Counted from the stretch's first letter, positions 30,181 through 42,248 are shown. The stretch: 64,000 nt of DNA from Spongilla lacustris (GCA_949361645.1 OX442416.1:17798993-17862992); one strand, 5' to 3'. Notes: generated by a model not told the origin, from the letters alone. Numbers and translations are program-made.

Positions 30181-31139
30181 ACACAGCCCTGATATGGCTA
30201 ACGTGCTCCTCCCACGACTTACTGTATATGATCAGGTCGTCAATGTATGCTCCACAAACACTCTCCAAATTGCGTATAACTCGGTCTACCAGTCTCTGGA
30301 AAGTAGCCGGCGCCCCCTTCAGTCCAAACGGCATCCGATTAAACTGGTAGAGTCCAAAGGGCGTCGCAAATGCCGTCTTCTGCTTGGCATCTTCTGAGAC
30401 TGGCACCTGCCAGTAACCACGGGTCAAGTCCATGGTAGTGATGTAGTATGCCCCTCCCAGCTGATCAATAAGATCATCCACACGGGGCATAGGGTAGGCG
30501 TCAGACTGTGAAACGCTGTTCAGTCGTCTGTAGTCCACGCACAGGCGAAGAGAGCCATCTTTCTTTTTAACAGGAACGATCGGGGAGCACCACTCACTCA
30601 TCGACGGTTCGATGATCCCTTCCTCCAGCATCTCCCGTATTTCTTTCTCCACCGCCCCTCTATATGCATGTGGAATGCGATATGGTGATAGCTTAACTGG
30701 TCCAGCATTTCCCGTCTCGATACAATGTTCAGTCAAGGTAGTCTTTCCAGGTGTATTGCTCATCACGGACGAGAACTCGCTTAGCAGAGCCCGTAGCGTT
30801 CCTCGCTGCTCGGCTGTAAGCTGTTCTCCAAAACGGATATCCTTGGCCGAGAACGTTCCTGGTCCAGCTTCCCTCCAGACTGGAATCTCGTCCTGCACAT
30901 CCACCTCAATATCTTCTGCCCATCCAGCAACCTGTGTACTGCTATCCTGAAAGAACTCGCGTAACATATTTACGTGAAACACCCTCTGTCGTTTACGTCG
31001 GTCATGCATGTCGATGCAATACGTGACTTTGCCAACCTGCTTGAGCACCTTGTACGGTCCCTGCCATTGAGCCATCAGCGCATTGGTTGACGTAGGCAGT
31101 AGTACTAGCACACTGTCTCCTTCGTTAAGTGTCAGGGTT
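30181..31139 (-). mobile_element. Gypsy-type pol fragment: integrase C-end then RT
   Basis: The minus strand reads GDSVLVLLP and WQGPYKVLKQVGKVTYCID through HVNMLREFF, the C-terminal part of a gypsy-type integrase. In the same frame it continues into a Ty3/gypsy RT: PYRIPHAYRGAVEKEI, CVDYRRLNSV, TMDLTRGYWQVPV, FNRMPFGLKGAPATFQ and YIDDLIIYS. About 320 codons are open. The frame runs a few codons into the 171-bp repeat and stops. Integrase upstream of RT is the reverse of ordinary gypsy order and is the hallmark of Gmr1-like elements. RNase H, protease and gag are absent, so it is a fragment. Confidence 0.8.
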
Positions 31140-31292
31140 CACGACCTACCACCCTGACACTTACATCTATAAAGTTCTTTAGTATTGGCAGCAAAAAATT
31201 TTTTATTCTTGTCTGTGAATTGTTGATGGCATGGTTAGTTAAATGTGTGTATGTGTTCACGGTAAGTATGTATCAAACTTTTATCCTTACAG

Positions 31293-33849
31293 GTGAAGAA
31301 GAAATATAACATTGATGTTGAGAAGCTCATAGGTATTGTCAAAGAGAAAGACCTGCCTCCTCCCAAATCATCACGACGTGGTCCTTATGGATATTGGTTC
31401 TTGGTTGCTGCTGCCTTATCAAACAGGGACAAGCCATCTGACAATTATATTTTGGCTGTATATAGATGTTGGAACTACCAAAAAGATGATGTGTGCAAAT
31501 CCTTTGGTAAGTCACATCTGTTGTATGTATGATAATTTGGTTTCTACAACAGTATTTTACTAAAGATCAGCAACTGTATCTACAAATTGAAGTGAAGTTG
31601 GAGTCAAGAAAGGATTTGAGTAATCAGGGGGATGAACTGGAGGGAGAAGGGGAGGTGGTGTCATTTCTAGAAGACAAAAGCTTGAGGACTTCACATAAGG
31701 TTTGAATAATAGCCCCTACATTTAGTACTGTACCTTAAAATGTGATTGGTTTAATTCATGAATTGCAGCAGATTAAAGCAGATGAGTTATCCCGAGGTGG
31801 TAGTAAAGTGTACCAGGAGGAATGCAAGGAGGAAGAAGCAAACGACCACTGTGAAGGAGAGGGTTGTATTAATGATTTTACATTGGATGAGGATGACCAA
31901 AATGGTGAAGATGATCATGATGAGGATGACCACAATGGTGAAGATGATCATGATGAGGATGACCACAATGGTGAAGGTGATCATGATGAGGATGACCACA
32001 ATGGTGAAGATGATCATGATGAGGATGACCAAAATGGTGAAGATGATCATGATGAGGATGACCACAATGGTGAAGATGATTATGATGAGGATGACCACAA
32101 TGGTGAAGGTGATCATGATGAGGATGAGGATGACCACAATGGTGAAGGTGATCATGATGAGGATGACCACAATGGTGAAGGTGATCATGGTGAGGATGAC
32201 CACAATGGTGAAGGTGATCATGATGAGGATGACCACAATGGTGAAGGTGAACATGATGAGGATGAGGACGACTACAATGGTGAAGGTGATCATGATGAGG
32301 ATGACCACAATGGTGAAGGTGATCATGATGAGGATGACCACAATGGTGAAGGTGATCATGGTGAGGATGACCACAATGGTGAAGGTGATCATGATGAGGA
32401 TGACCACAATGGTGAAGGTGATCATGATGAGGATGAGGACGACCACAATGGTGAAGGTGATCATGATGAGGATGACCACAATGGTGAAGGTGATCATGAT
32501 GAGGATGACCACAAGAACCACCAGAAGGATGCAGATAATGATGCTGATCACACTACTGACACGCATAATTACTGTGTCTGTCATCAACCTTATGATCCTT
32601 TGAGGTACGTGTACATGTAGGGTGTTGATGTTTGCACACTAATTGCATTGAATATACTTAGATTCATGATTGCTTGTAATTTTTGTGGAGGCTGGTACCA
32701 TGGATCATGTGTTGGAGTTAATGAAGATGCAGCTTCTCTGATGGAAACTTATAAGTGTCCTGTGTGTCTAGCTGTGAGAGTACAATGTCCTTTTTATACG
32801 GAAGGTTAGCATTAATATTTTGGAATGCAAGTTACACTGACTGTGTGTACACAAACAGGAATAATCAAGGTCTAAGACACACATCCTGATCTAATCCAGG
32901 TACCAAAATGTTATGTAACTTGCGAGATTATGTAAAGACATGTATGTATGTACATGCATATACAAAGTCTTCACGAAAGAACGCAACGCTTTTACATCAC
33001 TATAACTTAGGATTGAAATTAATTAACTGCTTGATTTCTTTAACATATGTTGCAGAAGTTAGGCAAATACTAAGAATCCAATTAGATTTAATTTATTGCA
33101 AGCAGGTAATTGTATGAAAGCCTTCAAAATATTCAAAGCCCTCTATTGTCAACATTATTCAAGATCACGGTTAAAAATAATTGATTTTAATAACTACTAA
33201 GACGTAACGCAAGATCTGAGTCTGCAGTGGATCAGCATTGATTTCAAGTTACTGAGTTCAATATTATTAACATTTAAAACTGTAATTTGCTTAAAACTGA
33301 AGCTGTTATGAGGTTACTAATTTTAATAACCAACACTAATTACTCCATGATTAAATTAGATCATGTAAGTGAGTTACTATAAGTTAATTACAACTGTAGT
33401 GGCCTTTAGCATATTCGAGTTTGAATTTTTTGTTTTAAATATTAACTAGTAAAACGCCTATTAAATATCATACTTTCTCAAACTTTTTTCACGGCTATTA
33501 AATCTTGTAATTAATTACAAGTTGTCATTTCTGAGTCGAATGAATTAATATTAATTGCAAGGTATTTGATATTATCTTTTATATCAACTTTTTCAGATGT
33601 GATGGAACATCATAGTGTGAATGAAGAAGATGATGACATAGATGTGATGGAACATCATAGTGTGAATGAAGATGACATAGAAAGTGGAAGCACTAGTTCT
33701 TTGAATTCTGATACTGATTCAAATGACTTCTTGGTGCCTGAGTATGAAAATCCTGGTCCTGACCCTGATGACCTTGGTGCCCTGAAGTGGGGAAGAGAAC
33801 ATTACATCAGATATTTCTCATCTAATCTTTTGAAGAGGAAAGCAGACAG
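31293..33849 (+). CDS. Spliced PHD-finger protein (five predicted exons)
   Basis: Exons chosen by AG/GT borders and compatible phases: 31293-31506, 31566-31699, 31769-32604, 32662-32804 and 33597-33849. Joined, they encode a basic N-terminal segment (GPYGYWFLVAAALSNRD), an acidic region, a long Asp/His/Glu repeat (31885-32512), then a PHD finger split by an intron: YCVCHQPYDPLR plus FMIACNFCGGWYHGSCVGV and CPVC. It is of the KDM7/PHF8 type that reads methylated histone H3. The fifth exon is acidic with a duplicated DVMEHHSVNE unit. The start exon and 3' end are not established; further exons may be 34211-34310 and 35146-35353. No catalytic domain seen. It could be host chromatin factor or transposon-derived. 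Confidence 0.6.
31885..32512 (+). repeat. Coding minisatellite, 33-bp unit
   Basis: About 19 units encoding DEDDHNGEGDH or variants, with occasional 6-base insertions that keep frame. It lies in the third exon of the PHD gene. Other frames also stay open (MMRMTTMVKV, IMITFTIVVIL) but are by-products. Confidence 0.9.
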
Positions 33850-34210
33850 GTAACACAAAAAATGTGTGCAACACATGTAACTTCAGCTTTATCACCATTA
33901 CGCATGAAGCCAATCACCATTTACCAGAAGATTTATTAGACAAGGGGCCGGTGAAGAAGACGGAGGTACTTGAAACATGCATGCATGCATGCATGCATGC
34001 AGGAATTTTGAATGCACGTAAAATAACACATTTGCTCACAGCCACTAATACGACAGATTTTAACTGGAAGGCATACATCAAAATTTGCAATAAACATCTC
34101 CAGTATCAAAGCATTCAGAAAAGAAAATCCGTATTGGCCTCTAGAAAAATGCAGTGATATGGTGTGTATTATATACTTTAATGCTACGCCTCACTGATAT
34201 GTACTGTTAG

Positions 34211-34310
34211 GTACACGAGATAGAGCTCTACCTTGTAGGCGTTCAGGATAATGTGGGAAAACTGGCATCAATGACACTTTCCCAACTCAGTAAATTTATC
34301 GTGTGGCCAG
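34211..34310 (+). CDS. Possible further exon of the PHD gene
   Basis: Bordered by TGTTAG and GTAAGTG, it reads VHEIELYLVGVQDNVGKL then SMTLSQLSKFIVWPE. Its phase does not fit the exon ending at 33849, so an intervening exon is needed (33930-33965 is one candidate). No recognised domain. Confidence 0.35.
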
Positions 34311-35145
34311 AAGTAAGTGATTTAAAATGTATTTATTTTCTTTCAAGTGATTTCTCTTTCACTATGTAGATAATCACAGCTATTATTAAGGATAGGTATG
34401 CAATAACCTGGGATGAGGCGAAAACATACTTTTTGAACCAAACACTGCCCAAGTAGTATTTACACGTACACATGTTTTGATTTTCACAGTCGTGTAATGT
34501 TCTGATGCAACAAATTACAAGTAACTAAACTACTTACATATACATTTGGGGTTTTATATTAACTTCCTAGGGTATAAAAAATAAAGCCTAGTGTCCATTG
34601 GTAATGTCGTAGCGCGCGTGCGCTAGCCATTACCCACGGCTGTTTGCGGCTGGAAACTAGGTTTGTAATTAGAACATTACGGTAAATACCACGTCAGTAA
34701 TCGAAACTACCTCATTAAGGAAGGCATATGTTCCAACGTTGTCGGTACCCTTAAATATATAGATAAATCATATATAAACCATTTTTTTTTAAATGCCTAC
34801 GCATTCTTTCTTCTAAACACTCGGTACGCACTCACCAAATAAAACGTAACAATACTGCGCAAGTACTTTATATACGGTCACGCGGGAGCGAAAATGAAAG
34901 TAGCTTTACAAAACTCGTTCGAGCGGACTTCGGGAACGACAGATTAAGGTAGGCATCCTACACCTTCACCATCAAACATGGAGCAACAAGAAAGCACAGT
35001 CCTTAATCCTTAACGCATTTTCTGTAGACCCCAAATTGTTCTGTTTTTTATATGAATAAACAACACGCGTTGCGGTTGTTTTACTATATGTTTACGTGCG
35101 TTTGTTAACAGATTATCACATGACACAAGTACAACTACACTGCAG

Positions 35146-35353
35146 GATGGTGCCAAAAGGTTGTTAAAGGTAAAGACCAAATGACTGTAAAGCTATGCTG
35201 CAAAACTCTTTTGGTATTGATGCCAACAATGATGACTAGTGCTGAACACTTCTGTCCATCTTGCAAATTTGTATTAGTCATGCAGAAGAAAATTCACTAC
35301 AAATGTGGCGCTGTTTCCTTTCAGTGGAGATGCATTGAGATCTGGAATGAAAG
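35146..35353 (+). CDS. Possible Cys-rich exon
   Basis: Preceded by CACTGCAG and followed by GTAGGTG, it encodes about 69 residues with no stop: CQKVVKGKDQMTVKLCC, HFCPSCKFVL, YKCGAVSFQWRC. The CxxC and spaced Cys suggest a small zinc-binding fold. Same strand as the PHD exons and possibly its continuation. Confidence 0.35.
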
Positions 35354-35374
35354 GTAGGTGACTTCACATGAGCC

Positions 35375-35592
35375 CTTGCAAAACGCCCTACTCCACACAA
35401 GCCTAAAGCCGTTCTCCACACATGCCTAAAGCCCTTCTCTCACAGGCCTAAAGCCCTTCTCCACACAGGCCTAAAGCCGTTCTCCACACACGCCTAAAGC
35501 CCTTCTCCACACATGCCTAAAGCCCTTCTCCACACAGGCCTAAAGCCCTTCTCCACACAAGCCTAAAGCTGTTCTCCACACAGGCCTAACTC
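35375..35592. repeat. Minisatellite, about 23-bp unit
   Basis: About nine copies of CCTAAAGCCCTTCTCCACAC with small variants. Confidence 0.85.
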
Positions 35593-35945
35593 CCAGGCCC
35601 AACCCCCTTTCCTATACTGAGTCAGATCCAACCTCCTTCCTCTCACACATATACACTACCTCATTTACAGTTCCAGGAGGCAGTGTCACCAGTCCGCACA
35701 TTCTGCTGAACAAGGGAGAAGGAAGCATGTTCCGGTGGACTGCACCCACTTGAGCAAGGTCCAGCTTATTAAAATAACAGCATAACGTTGGAGTGAGAGA
35801 CAACAGGGGGAGGGGGTGGGGGTACAAACCAGTATAGCAAATAGTGAGGACTGCAGCCTTAAGACTTAAGAGCCTGGTGTGGGCGGCCAGTGACTCCTGC
35901 ACATTATGGATAGAGATCTTTGCGGCCTCCAATTTGCCGCCTCAG

Positions 35946-35980
35946 AGATATGTGACCTGAAAATATTTACAACCATGTGT

Positions 35981-36034
<54 letters not shown>

Positions 36035-36067
36035 ATATGTGACCTGAAAATATTTACAACCATGTGT

Positions 36068-36135
<68 letters not shown>

Positions 36136-36165
36136 ATGTGTGTGTGTGTGTGTGTGTGTGTGTGA
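35946..36165. repeat. GT microsatellite with duplicated flank
   Basis: Two long GT arrays are each preceded by the same stretch ATATGTGACCTGAAAATATT, showing a duplication of flank plus array. Confidence 0.9.
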
Positions 36166-36199
36166 TCAAGGACAGATCTACATGTATATACCTCAATAC

Positions 36200-37500
36200 A
36201 AAGTCTCAAGAATGAAAGTCAGGAAGAAATGGACACATACAGGTGGCATAGGGGTAAATGGGCTGCATCTAACTGATATACACAAAGGAAAGTTTTTTAA
36301 AAGGGGGGAGGGAAGGGGGAAGAGGGGTGAGAAGAGGGAAAGGGTGACACCCGGCTTGCCTGACAAGCTTGGACTGATCTGTCACCACTGATTTGCTCTG
36401 CTGCATTGTGATCTCCTCCTCCCCAGTACCAGAAGGCAGAGACAGTAGTATCCCGCATGGCTTTAGGCCAGCTGGAGAGTATGCTTCTGCCTGCAGTGCA
36501 GCCCTCTCCAGTCGGGGGTGATGTGGGGTCCTAACCCTTTCCTCAGGCTGCTAACATGTGCATTGTTCAACTATACACTGCAATACCAGACATGGTACCA
36601 GTAGAAAGGCTGAGGTGTACTCATGAAGGAACATTTAGTCTGCATATATAAGTTAACTCCTGACATGGTAGCAGCTATAACCTTTCCCAAGAGGCAGAAG
36701 TAGTCACTTGATGATACCTACTGCTAGACTACAATAGTATCGTTTTTACACGTCCACACATCTAAGTAAGAACACACGCTACCATAACAAATTCGATCAA
36801 AATGGCCGATTTGCCATAGCTTAAAAACCACTTCAGAAAATGCGTTAAGCTTAGCTCTAGGCATAAATTGGTAGCACAATCTGTGCAGCTTACCACGAAA
36901 GGTCTATTTCAGCAATTCTACGTTCCAAAGACTGAAGCTAACGATTTGTTCTCGGTATATCCCCAATATCCGATCCGAGGTGGCTGCATTCGGGTGGCAA
37001 CAGGTACGCAGTAACACACTAAAATCACGTGATTTAAACTGTTTTACAAAGTTCAGAGGTGTGCCAAATCATAATAGAGTATTGATGTGTTTATTCTCTT
37101 CATGTCCTTTGTTGTATAGCAAATTCCACAGGTGATCGGTTGTCCGGGTGTTGCCATGGGGACTTACGTTCATTTCAAAATTTCTGGGCGTAGGGCTTAA
37201 TTTCCACGATTTCAATGAGAGCAAACAGCCGTGTACCAGTGTCGTCCGTCAGTTATTCTTTTTTTTTCTTCAAAGTATACGAGTATTACGAGTTTCTTGA
37301 TAATGGCTAGCGCGCTAGGACCTTGCCAATGGACACCATGCCCTATTTTCCACCCCCGTAATGTTAACACAAAACTAGTTCCTGTAGAACTGAAGCTAGA
37401 GGCTAATGCCGTCTATATATGTCAGGCGCCATGTCTGAGGGGCGGGGCGGGAGTTTACGCGATGCACTTGTGGTTTTGTATGACGAGCGCGCGCCGTATA
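36200..37500. other. Intergenic, nothing firm
   Basis: No supported gene. A frame at 37231-37506 is open but has no domain signal. Confidence 0.35.
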
Positions 37501-37506
37501 ATGTGA

Positions 37507-37582
37507 TAATTTGTGTGGAATGTGGTGCTGAGGAATGTGGTGCCAGCTTCCATGCAGTGACTCCAACAATCCAAGACAACAA
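37507..37582. pseudogene. Foldback arm joined to a large-gene fragment
   Basis: ATAATTTGTGTGGAATGTGG through GCCAGCTTCCATGCAGTG is followed by GACTCCAACAATCCAAGACA, matching copy A at 17648-17667. The first part is the reverse complement of 27213-27275, where it also abuts the same point of the large gene. Confidence 0.6.
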
Positions 37583-38510
37583 TAGGGTGTGTAACCGATT
37601 TTCAGGTTTTGTAGGTTAACCGATTATTCGCGATTACCTATTCGGTCGACTATGCATATAGTAGAATAGCAGGTTACCGATTTCAGAATTTTCTTTAGTC
37701 GAAATAACCGATTCTGTTTTTCTTAGTCGCGATTAGTCGATATTCGTTTCCTTCGCACAGAAATCGGTAGGAAATCGATTACCCTTTTTATATGCCCTTT
37801 CCTGCCTGCAGTACAAAGGGTTAATTGATCGATAAACAGTTGACATGATGTAATGAACATTAGTCTGGGGACCCGGCTGAATTAGTATTAAAGATAACCA
37901 TCAGTCTAATCAACGTAAATATTCATTGGGCACGGCGATTTAAATACGTTCGCGCTCTCTGCCGTATAGTACATGTGCGTTAATCGAACGTGCTACTATG
38001 TACTCTTTTGCACAGCAGTACAGGTGACAGGTGTCCAAATACTTCGGTACACTGGCTCTTTTCCAGACGTTCGGCCATAACATTAATATTATGAAATCGT
38101 ACATGTCTTGATTGGCGGCCTTGTCATATGCGTGGAAAGGTGTTCCACCCATCCACCCAACATGCAAGAATGTGTTATTAGGTGATAATTCCCATCCACC
38201 GCCATTGAATCCATTGAATGCATCACATTGGAATGCACCTCGTTCCCAGTCCCTGCGGATGCTATCTAATGTTGGCATAACCAGCTGATAAGTAGTTATC
38301 CGTGTATAGACTTGAGAAACTGTGATTTAATAACACAAATCGGAAAAACCTAGGTAATCGTTGGCAAATTAATGGTGCACTAATCGCCAAAATCGATTTA
38401 ATGTTTCTAATAACCAATTTTCAAGTTGCTATTAACCTGAAAAATCGATTGGACTTTTTTTCATAGTCGAAATAATCGATTTTGATTTATAAATAAGGTT
38501 ACACACCCTA
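37583..38510. mobile_element. hAT-like element with 8-bp target duplication
   Basis: Terminal repeats TAGGGTGTGTAACC and GGTTACACACCCTA are exact inverts, and GACAACAA directly flanks both ends (37575-37582 and 38511-38518). Eight-base duplications and T/CAGGG-type ends are characteristic of hAT transposons. At 928 bp it encodes no transposase I can recognise. Subterminal regions are full of AATCGATT/CGATTA motifs in both orientations. Confidence 0.85.
37940..38278 (-). CDS. Unrecognised ORF inside the hAT-like element
   Basis: 112 codons from ATG, with normal-looking composition: SIRRDWERGAFQCDAFNGFN, GWMGGTPFHAYDKAANQDM. No family recognised and no transposase motif. It might be a captured host fragment or chance. 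Confidence 0.25.
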   Translation of the reverse strand: MPTLDSIRRDWERGAFQCDAFNGFNGGGWELSPNNTFLHVGWMGGTPFHAYDKAANQDMYDFIILMLWPNVWKRASVPKYLDTCHLYCCAKEYIVARSINAHVLYGRERERI

Positions 38511-38684
38511 GACAACAATGATCAGCTCTGGCTAACAAGCAACCCTCAGCAATGTGTTTTGAACTTCTCTCACCAACCATATCTGCATCATTGTCATCAC
38601 CAGTCATCTCCAGCTGTCACTCTGTCCACCAATCTGCGATCAACAACGCATAACAGCCAAACTAATAAACAGGTTTTTAAAATG

Positions 38685-38716
38685 CCCCCTCCTGCTCAAA
38701 AGAAGTAGGAGGGGGT
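38685..38716. repeat. Small hairpin
   Basis: CCCCCTCCTGCT and AAGTAGGAGGGGG form an imperfect stem with a short loop. Function unknown. Confidence 0.5.
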
Positions 38717-38800
38717 GTGCTTAGAAGTAGCCTTTCCCCACCTATCTTTAGATAGCTATTTAAATTAAGAGCTTCATCCACTGGATAGAATATACAACAT

Positions 38801-40000
38801 ATGGTATGCTCTTTTTCTTTTTCGGCACTGGCGTCAATGGCTTTTGTCAGTTCCAAGTTGTACAACTTTATAACTCGTAACGCTTATTTATTCATAGAGC
38901 TTAATGCACATGCCTTAATAATGTTCATGATAACATTGCATGATGCATATCCAGGGGGTGCTGCCCTTTTCAATCCTTGGAAGCTTGGGTCACAGTCATG
39001 TGAAAAAACCTTTAGGGCTGTTCACAGCATGGCCAGTACATTTCCCACAGTTATCAATGTAGGAATGCTTGGAAGGCTACATCGACTACAGAATTGAAGC
39101 AGAATCAGTAGAGAATGGCATAAAATATCCACACTGTGAAAAACATAAGAACAAAGATGGATCTAACAAACAGGTAGTATTTTCTCTTGACTGTGCATCT
39201 GATACTGCCATTGCAGAAGCTGTTAAACATGGAAGGCAGGAAGCTTTGAAAGATACAGACATGCTTTGCATGGAGCTTTCATCCGATTGTAAATGTGCAA
39301 GTTGAAGGTGATGAAGACAGTGACGATGAAGAGAAAAATGATGAATCATCAAAAAGTGATGTGAATGATGAGATACTCAGCTTTTACTGAAATCACAGTT
39401 TCCTGATATAGATGGCTTCAGAAACACCCTAGAGCAAAGCAAACCATTCAGAAAGGCATCCAAATGCTCAAAAATTATGCAAGTCATTTTCATCAGAAAA
39501 TGCCACTGGGCATTCATTCTTTTAAAATGAAAACAGAGTGTTTTTGTATGACAGTGCTTACACATCGGTGTCTACTGATACCTTTCAGGTAATTTCAAGG
39601 CCAGTGCAATGTACAGACTCATAATTATATTGAAGTGATGAATATTTCCAAACAGAGTGGTGCTGTAGATTGTGGTCTATATGCTGTTACAGTGTTTAAC
39701 GAGTCTAGCATTTGATAAGGATCCTACTACAGTAGTTTATGACCAAGAAGCTACTGATGCATCCTCATTTGAACACATGTTTTGAAACAAACAAGATTAT
39801 GCCCTTTCCAGTCCTAAAGCACCACAGACCAGCAAACAAAGTTGCCAAAATAGAGGAATGCATTCTGCATTGCTACTGTAGGTTGCCTGATGATGGATAT
39901 GAAATGGTTTGCTGTAATCAGTGTGATGAATGGCACCACAAAGCTTGTGTTGACGACCCATATTGTAAGGATGGTTCCTGGCTATGCACACAACAGTGAC
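38801..40000 (+). pseudogene. Transposon-type C48-protease/PHD relic
   Basis: Frames in series: LFIELNAHALIMFMITLHDA, GSQSCEKTFRAVHSMASTF and GMLGRLHRLQ (38870-39095); a charged stretch (39100-39360); QSGAVDCGLYAVTVF (about 39653-39697), the Gln/Cys active-site context of Ulp1-like C48 cysteine proteases, continuing one frame over as AFDKDPTTVVYDQEA; and a PHD finger CYCRLPDDGYEMVCCNQCDEW (39865-39990) lacking its last Cys. At least three frameshifts make it non-functional. I recall similar protein chains in invertebrate mobile elements, but cannot name the family. Confidence 0.55.
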
Positions 40001-40084
40001 AACACTGCATCAATAATGCACCACAACTTTCTGATCAAATGAACTCAGTAAACTAATAATGAACGGAAGACACGTGATCCACTG

Positions 40085-42248
40085 ATGTAACTTGGCTCTC
40101 ATGTGTCAGCCAAGATTGAGGAAGGTGATTTCATTGGTGCTGTTCGGTTTTGTGTGTCTGAGGACACTTTTGCTCCTTTCAATGACACCACCTACAACGC
40201 CTTCCTCCAAAAGCATCCAGCACCGCCTCCTGATAATTGCATTCCACCTTTGCCTGACAATGAATCCACCTTGCTTACTATCTCTGAAGAGGAAGTAGCA
40301 AGATCTCGAGCAATCAGGTCTTTCCCCAACGGCTCTGCAGGTGGTCCAGATGGTCTTAGACCACAACATCTTAAAAAAGATCTGACTGGACCTTCAGCTG
40401 GCAATGGAGGTAAATCACTGCTCACAGCCTTATCTCTTTTTTCCAGCCTAGTAATCCAGGGAAAGGTTCCTACCTATATTCGTCCCTTTTTCTTTGGAGC
40501 AAACCTGATTGCTTTGGAAAAGAAAGATGGTGGCATAAGACTTATTGCTGTTGGCTGTACTTTACGCAGCCTTGTTGCAAAGATTGCTGGCAACAAACTG
40601 AAAGTCACTTGCCCCATGACAGCTAGGTTTCGGCAAAGGGTGGAGCAGAAGCTGCAGTTCATGCTGCCAGACAGTACCTGCACTCTCTACCACCTGATAT
40701 GCTGCTTCTAAAGCTAGGCTTTAGCAATGCCTTCAATTCTATCAGACGTGATAAGATGTTGTTGGCTGTGAAAAAGCTACTTCCGTAGCTATACCCCTCA
40801 TACCAGGCTATTTGGATGACATCACCTTTGGGGGTAGCCTTGCGGATGTCTCCCGTCATGTTCAGCTTTTTGAGCAAGCATCAAAGCAGCTTGGCCTAAA
40901 GCTGAACCATGCAAAGACTGAAGTAATCCCCAATGACCCATCTACCTGTTCTGACATGCTGCTGCTTTTACCCAATGTGCAGTTCATAGACCCTTGTGAT
41001 GCCACCTTGCTGGGATCCCAATTGTTGGTGATATAAATTCTGTCAATGCCTCAATCTCCAAGAAGACAGGGCTACTAAGTTTAATGGGCGAGAGATTGCA
41101 GCACATTTTATCACATGATGCAATCCTCCTACTCCACAATGCTTTTGCCATCCCAAAGCTTTTGCACCTACTGCAGACATCATCATCCTGTTTTCTCTCA
41201 ACCACACTTCAATGCTATAATGATGAACTTCGGAAAATTCTTTGTTCCATCACGAACATCTGCCTTAGGCTAGCAGCCTGGACTCAGGCCACACTTCCAG
41301 TTCGACTTAGGGGCCTTGGCATTTAGAGTGCTTTACAGCTAACACCATCAGCTTTCCTTGCTGCTGTACACAGCTCTCAGAACCTTGTCCACAAGATACT
41401 ACCACCACGTCTCCTTTCAGCAGACCTGTTTTACAAGGACAAAGCTATCTCTGTGTGGTCCAACAATCTCCTCAGGACAAATCATCTTATTCCCAAAAGG
41501 CATGGGACACTCCAAGGGTAGAGGCAGTCTCTTCAGCTTTATTAGACCAAGCCCCTGATGCCATCGCTAGGACTCGCCTACTGGCTCTCTCCAGGAAGGA
41601 GTGAGGTGCCTGGCTTCATGCAGTCCCTAACTCTTCACTGGGCCTAAGAATGGACAATGGTACAATTAGAGCGGCAGTTGGTCTCCGCCTTAGAGTAGCT
41701 CTATGCTGCAGTAGTTGACCAGTCTGATCTTCATGGTCTTCGCTGTCGGTTTAGTACTGGTCATCAGCTGCTCTAAATGAAATCATCCATCAAGCCCTGA
41801 CCACCTCCCACATCCAATCCAAACTAGAACCCACAGGCCTAGACCGCTCTGACGGGAAAATGTCCTGATGGCATCACAATGGTCCCATGGAAGAACGGGA
41901 ACCTTTTGGTTTGGGATGCCACCTGTTCTGACACCTATGCTCCATCTCACCTGGCACAGTCCACTATGGCAGCAGGTGCTGTCACCAGTCAGGCAGAGGA
42001 CCGGAAAAAGGTCAAATACTCGTACCTGGAGGGACACCCAGGCATATGTTTCACCCCTATTGGCTATGAAAAATCAGGTGTAGTTGGCCCTCTTTCCCTG
42101 ATCTTCCTGAAGGAGCTAGGTTACAGGCTCTCAACCACAACTGGTGACACAAAAAAGTTACAGCTACCTGTTCCAACGTCTTTCAGTGGCTGTACAAAGG
42201 GACAATGCTGCCGCCATAATAGGAACACTTTTTTCTCCTTCCAGTACT
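40085..42248 (+). pseudogene. Degraded RT element (plus strand)
   Basis: 40103-40650 reads IRSFPNGSAGGPDGLRPQHL, then ANLIALEKKDGGIRLIAVG, the N-terminal RT fingers. Motif A survives as LGFSNAFNSIRRDK (about 40715) and motif C as YLDDITFGG (40808). The C terminus GPLSLIFLKELGYRLS then shifts frame into YLFQRLSVAVQRDNAA (about 42160), like the tail at 61463-61669. Frameshifts and stops throughout. Related to, but a different subfamily from, 61803-63847. Confidence 0.75.

Larger units (their letters stand above)
29530..31159. mobile_element. Segment bounded by inverted 30-base repeats
   Basis: 29530-29560 reads TGTCAGGGTGGTAGGTCG...CCCTGACA, and its reverse complement is at 31130-31159. Each end is itself a short inverted repeat (TGTCAGGGT/ACCCTGACA). 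The segment contains one LTR-like copy and the gypsy-type fragment, so it may be a rearranged retroelement or a composite. Confidence 0.5.

Noticed and set aside
31758..32603. Alternative frames in the acidic repeat (MMRMTTMVKV; IMITFTIVVI)
   Set aside because: By-products of the 33-bp unit; only the frame that joins the PHD finger has splice-compatible flanks.
35866..36391. Frames of VCVCVC/THTHTH repeats
   Set aside because: GT microsatellite translation.
37231..37506. 91-codon frame upstream of the foldback arm
   Set aside because: Cys-containing but no recognisable motif; overlaps a rearranged region.
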